Source: Bradyrhizobium macuxiense | GTDB lineage: Bacteria; Pseudomonadota; Alphaproteobacteria; Rhizobiales; Xanthobacteraceae | Reading direction: 5' to 3' | Assembly (NCBI RefSeq): GCF_007993935.1 | Contig: NZ_VITY01000001.1 | Location: 558,001 to 622,000 of the forward strand | Length of the DNA stretch: 64,000 bases | Shown: piece by piece, positions 63,402 through 64,000 of the stretch | How positions within the stretch are numbered: the stretch's first letter is position 1 | How the letters are laid out: each line of letters begins with the position of its first letter | The notes under the pieces: generated by a model | Told to the model about the DNA's origin: nothing | The model's input: the letters and a program-made list of their open reading frames with translations, nothing else | Databases searched by the model: none | Position numbers and translations under genes: made by a program

Positions 63402-64000
63402 CTAAGCCGCCGCCTGCTCGCGCGGCTGGGTGATCGCGATGTGCCAGCAATGCGCGAGCGGGATACCGTTGCCGAGCACCAGCGCGTCGAGCTCGACGAA
63501 GCGGTGGCCCTTCTTGTCGTAATTGCCGGTCACCTTGGCGCGCGCGGTGAGTTCATCGCCGATCTTGCCCGCCGACAACAGCTGCATCCTGGTGCCGACA
63601 TGGATCCAGGGCCCGAGGATCGCATTGTCGACCAGCACCTTGTTCATCACCCGCGGCAGCAGGCCGGGATGGCCAAGACCTTCGCGTAAGTAGATCGGGT
63701 CGGTCTCCCTGATATCGGCGAGATACTCCTTCGCAGCGTCGCCGGACCAGTCGCGCGGGATGACGCCGAGCCACTTGCCCTCTTCATAGGACGAGGCGCT
63801 GACCGGCTTGCGTTCGGCAACCGCGGCAACCTGCTTGTAGTCGTCGAGCACGAATGTCGGCACGGAGGACGGCAGCGACGCCGTGCCGGTGGCGCAGAGT
63901 TCGCCGCGGCTGAAGAGCTCGATCGTGAGCCCGTTGCCGGTCTCCCGGCCGGTCAACTCCGCGATCTCGCCGTCATAGACCGGCTTGACGAAACGCGCCT
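63402..64000 (-). CDS. MaoC/hotdog-fold acyl-CoA dehydratase-like protein, C-terminal part (cut by window edge)
   Basis: The visible part, 198 residues, continues past the right edge: the frame upstream of the in-frame TTG at 63956 reads RFVKPVYDGEIAEL, typical of a MaoC-like hotdog domain, so the start is off the window. The C-terminal half has VGTRMQLLSAGKIGDELTARAKVTGNYDKKGHRFVELDALVL, a second hotdog domain. It resembles two-hotdog MaoC-like proteins that bind acyl-CoA; whether it is a dehydratase or not cannot be told. Confidence 0.8.
   Translation of the reverse strand, partial: ARFVKPVYDGEIAELTGRETGNGLTIELFSRGELCATGTASLPSSVPTFVLDDYKQVAAVAERKPVSASSYEEGKWLGVIPRDWSGDAAKEYLADIRETDPIYLREGLGHPGLLPRVMNKVLVDNAILGPWIHVGTRMQLLSAGKIGDELTARAKVTGNYDKKGHRFVELDALVLGNGIPLAHCWHIAITQPREQAAA

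Overview
The window reads as a chromosomal segment of a GC-rich alphaproteobacterium, most likely Bradyrhizobium or a close relative. The case rests on the high-GC codon usage, the core gene set guaA, rsmB-like, guaB, rlmE and ppx, a phasin, small zinc-ribbon proteins typical of these bacteria, and several families of intergenic palindromic repeats. No transposase, integrase, tRNA, rRNA or CRISPR array was seen.

Bases 1-40,584 form a dense catabolic region built from regulatory modules. (i) 1-8.84 kb: acyl-CoA dehydrogenase (cut by the window edge), CitE-type lyase, MaoC hydratase, a zinc-free MDR reductase, two SDRs, two crotonases, a CoA ligase and a MarR regulator. All of its promoter regions carry a related 12-bp palindrome (TACRC-N2-GYGTA). 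(ii) 8.96-21.7 kb: two divergent operons that together look like a meta-cleavage pathway for an aromatic carboxylate. They encode a four-subunit Rieske dioxygenase system (reductase, alpha, beta, ferredoxin), an SDR diol dehydrogenase, two extradiol-dioxygenase-like proteins (one lacking metal ligands), an ACMSD-type decarboxylase/hydrolase, a CoA ligase, an alpha/beta C-C hydrolase, a 2-hydroxypentadienoate hydratase, a solute-binding protein, a TetR regulator and one protein of unknown function. (iii) 22.3-35.9 kb: a TetR regulator, two divergent crotonase/CoA-ligase pairs, a cysteine-less thiolase with its DUF35 partner, a biotin-dependent acyl-CoA carboxylase (beta and alpha), a canonical enoyl-CoA hydratase and a second solute-binding protein. 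An 18-bp palindrome (TTCTAACA-N2-TGTTAGAA) lies upstream of three of these transcription units. (iv) 36.0-40.6 kb: TetR, an isovaleryl-CoA-dehydrogenase-like enzyme, an SDR and a CoA ligase, with TGAA-N5-TTCA operators. The region holds five AMP-forming ligases and two ABC solute-binding proteins but no ABC permease or ATPase.

The region stops next to the 3' end of guaA, a known integration site for genomic islands, so it may be acquired. From guaA (41.1 kb) rightward the content is core-like: guaA; an NTF2-like gene and a cupin, an HxlR regulator and an MFS exporter linked by GGTC-N9-GACC sites; an RsmB-type methyltransferase; a frameshifted MAPEG gene; a metallophosphoesterase; a second MDR reductase; a TetR/SDR pair; guaB; a DHA2-type MFS exporter; a phasin; a Crp/Fnr regulator; rlmE-ppx; a molybdenum hydroxylase large subunit; and a partial hotdog-fold protein. 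Palindromic repeats sit in many intergenic gaps here, and one forms the last codons of rlmE.
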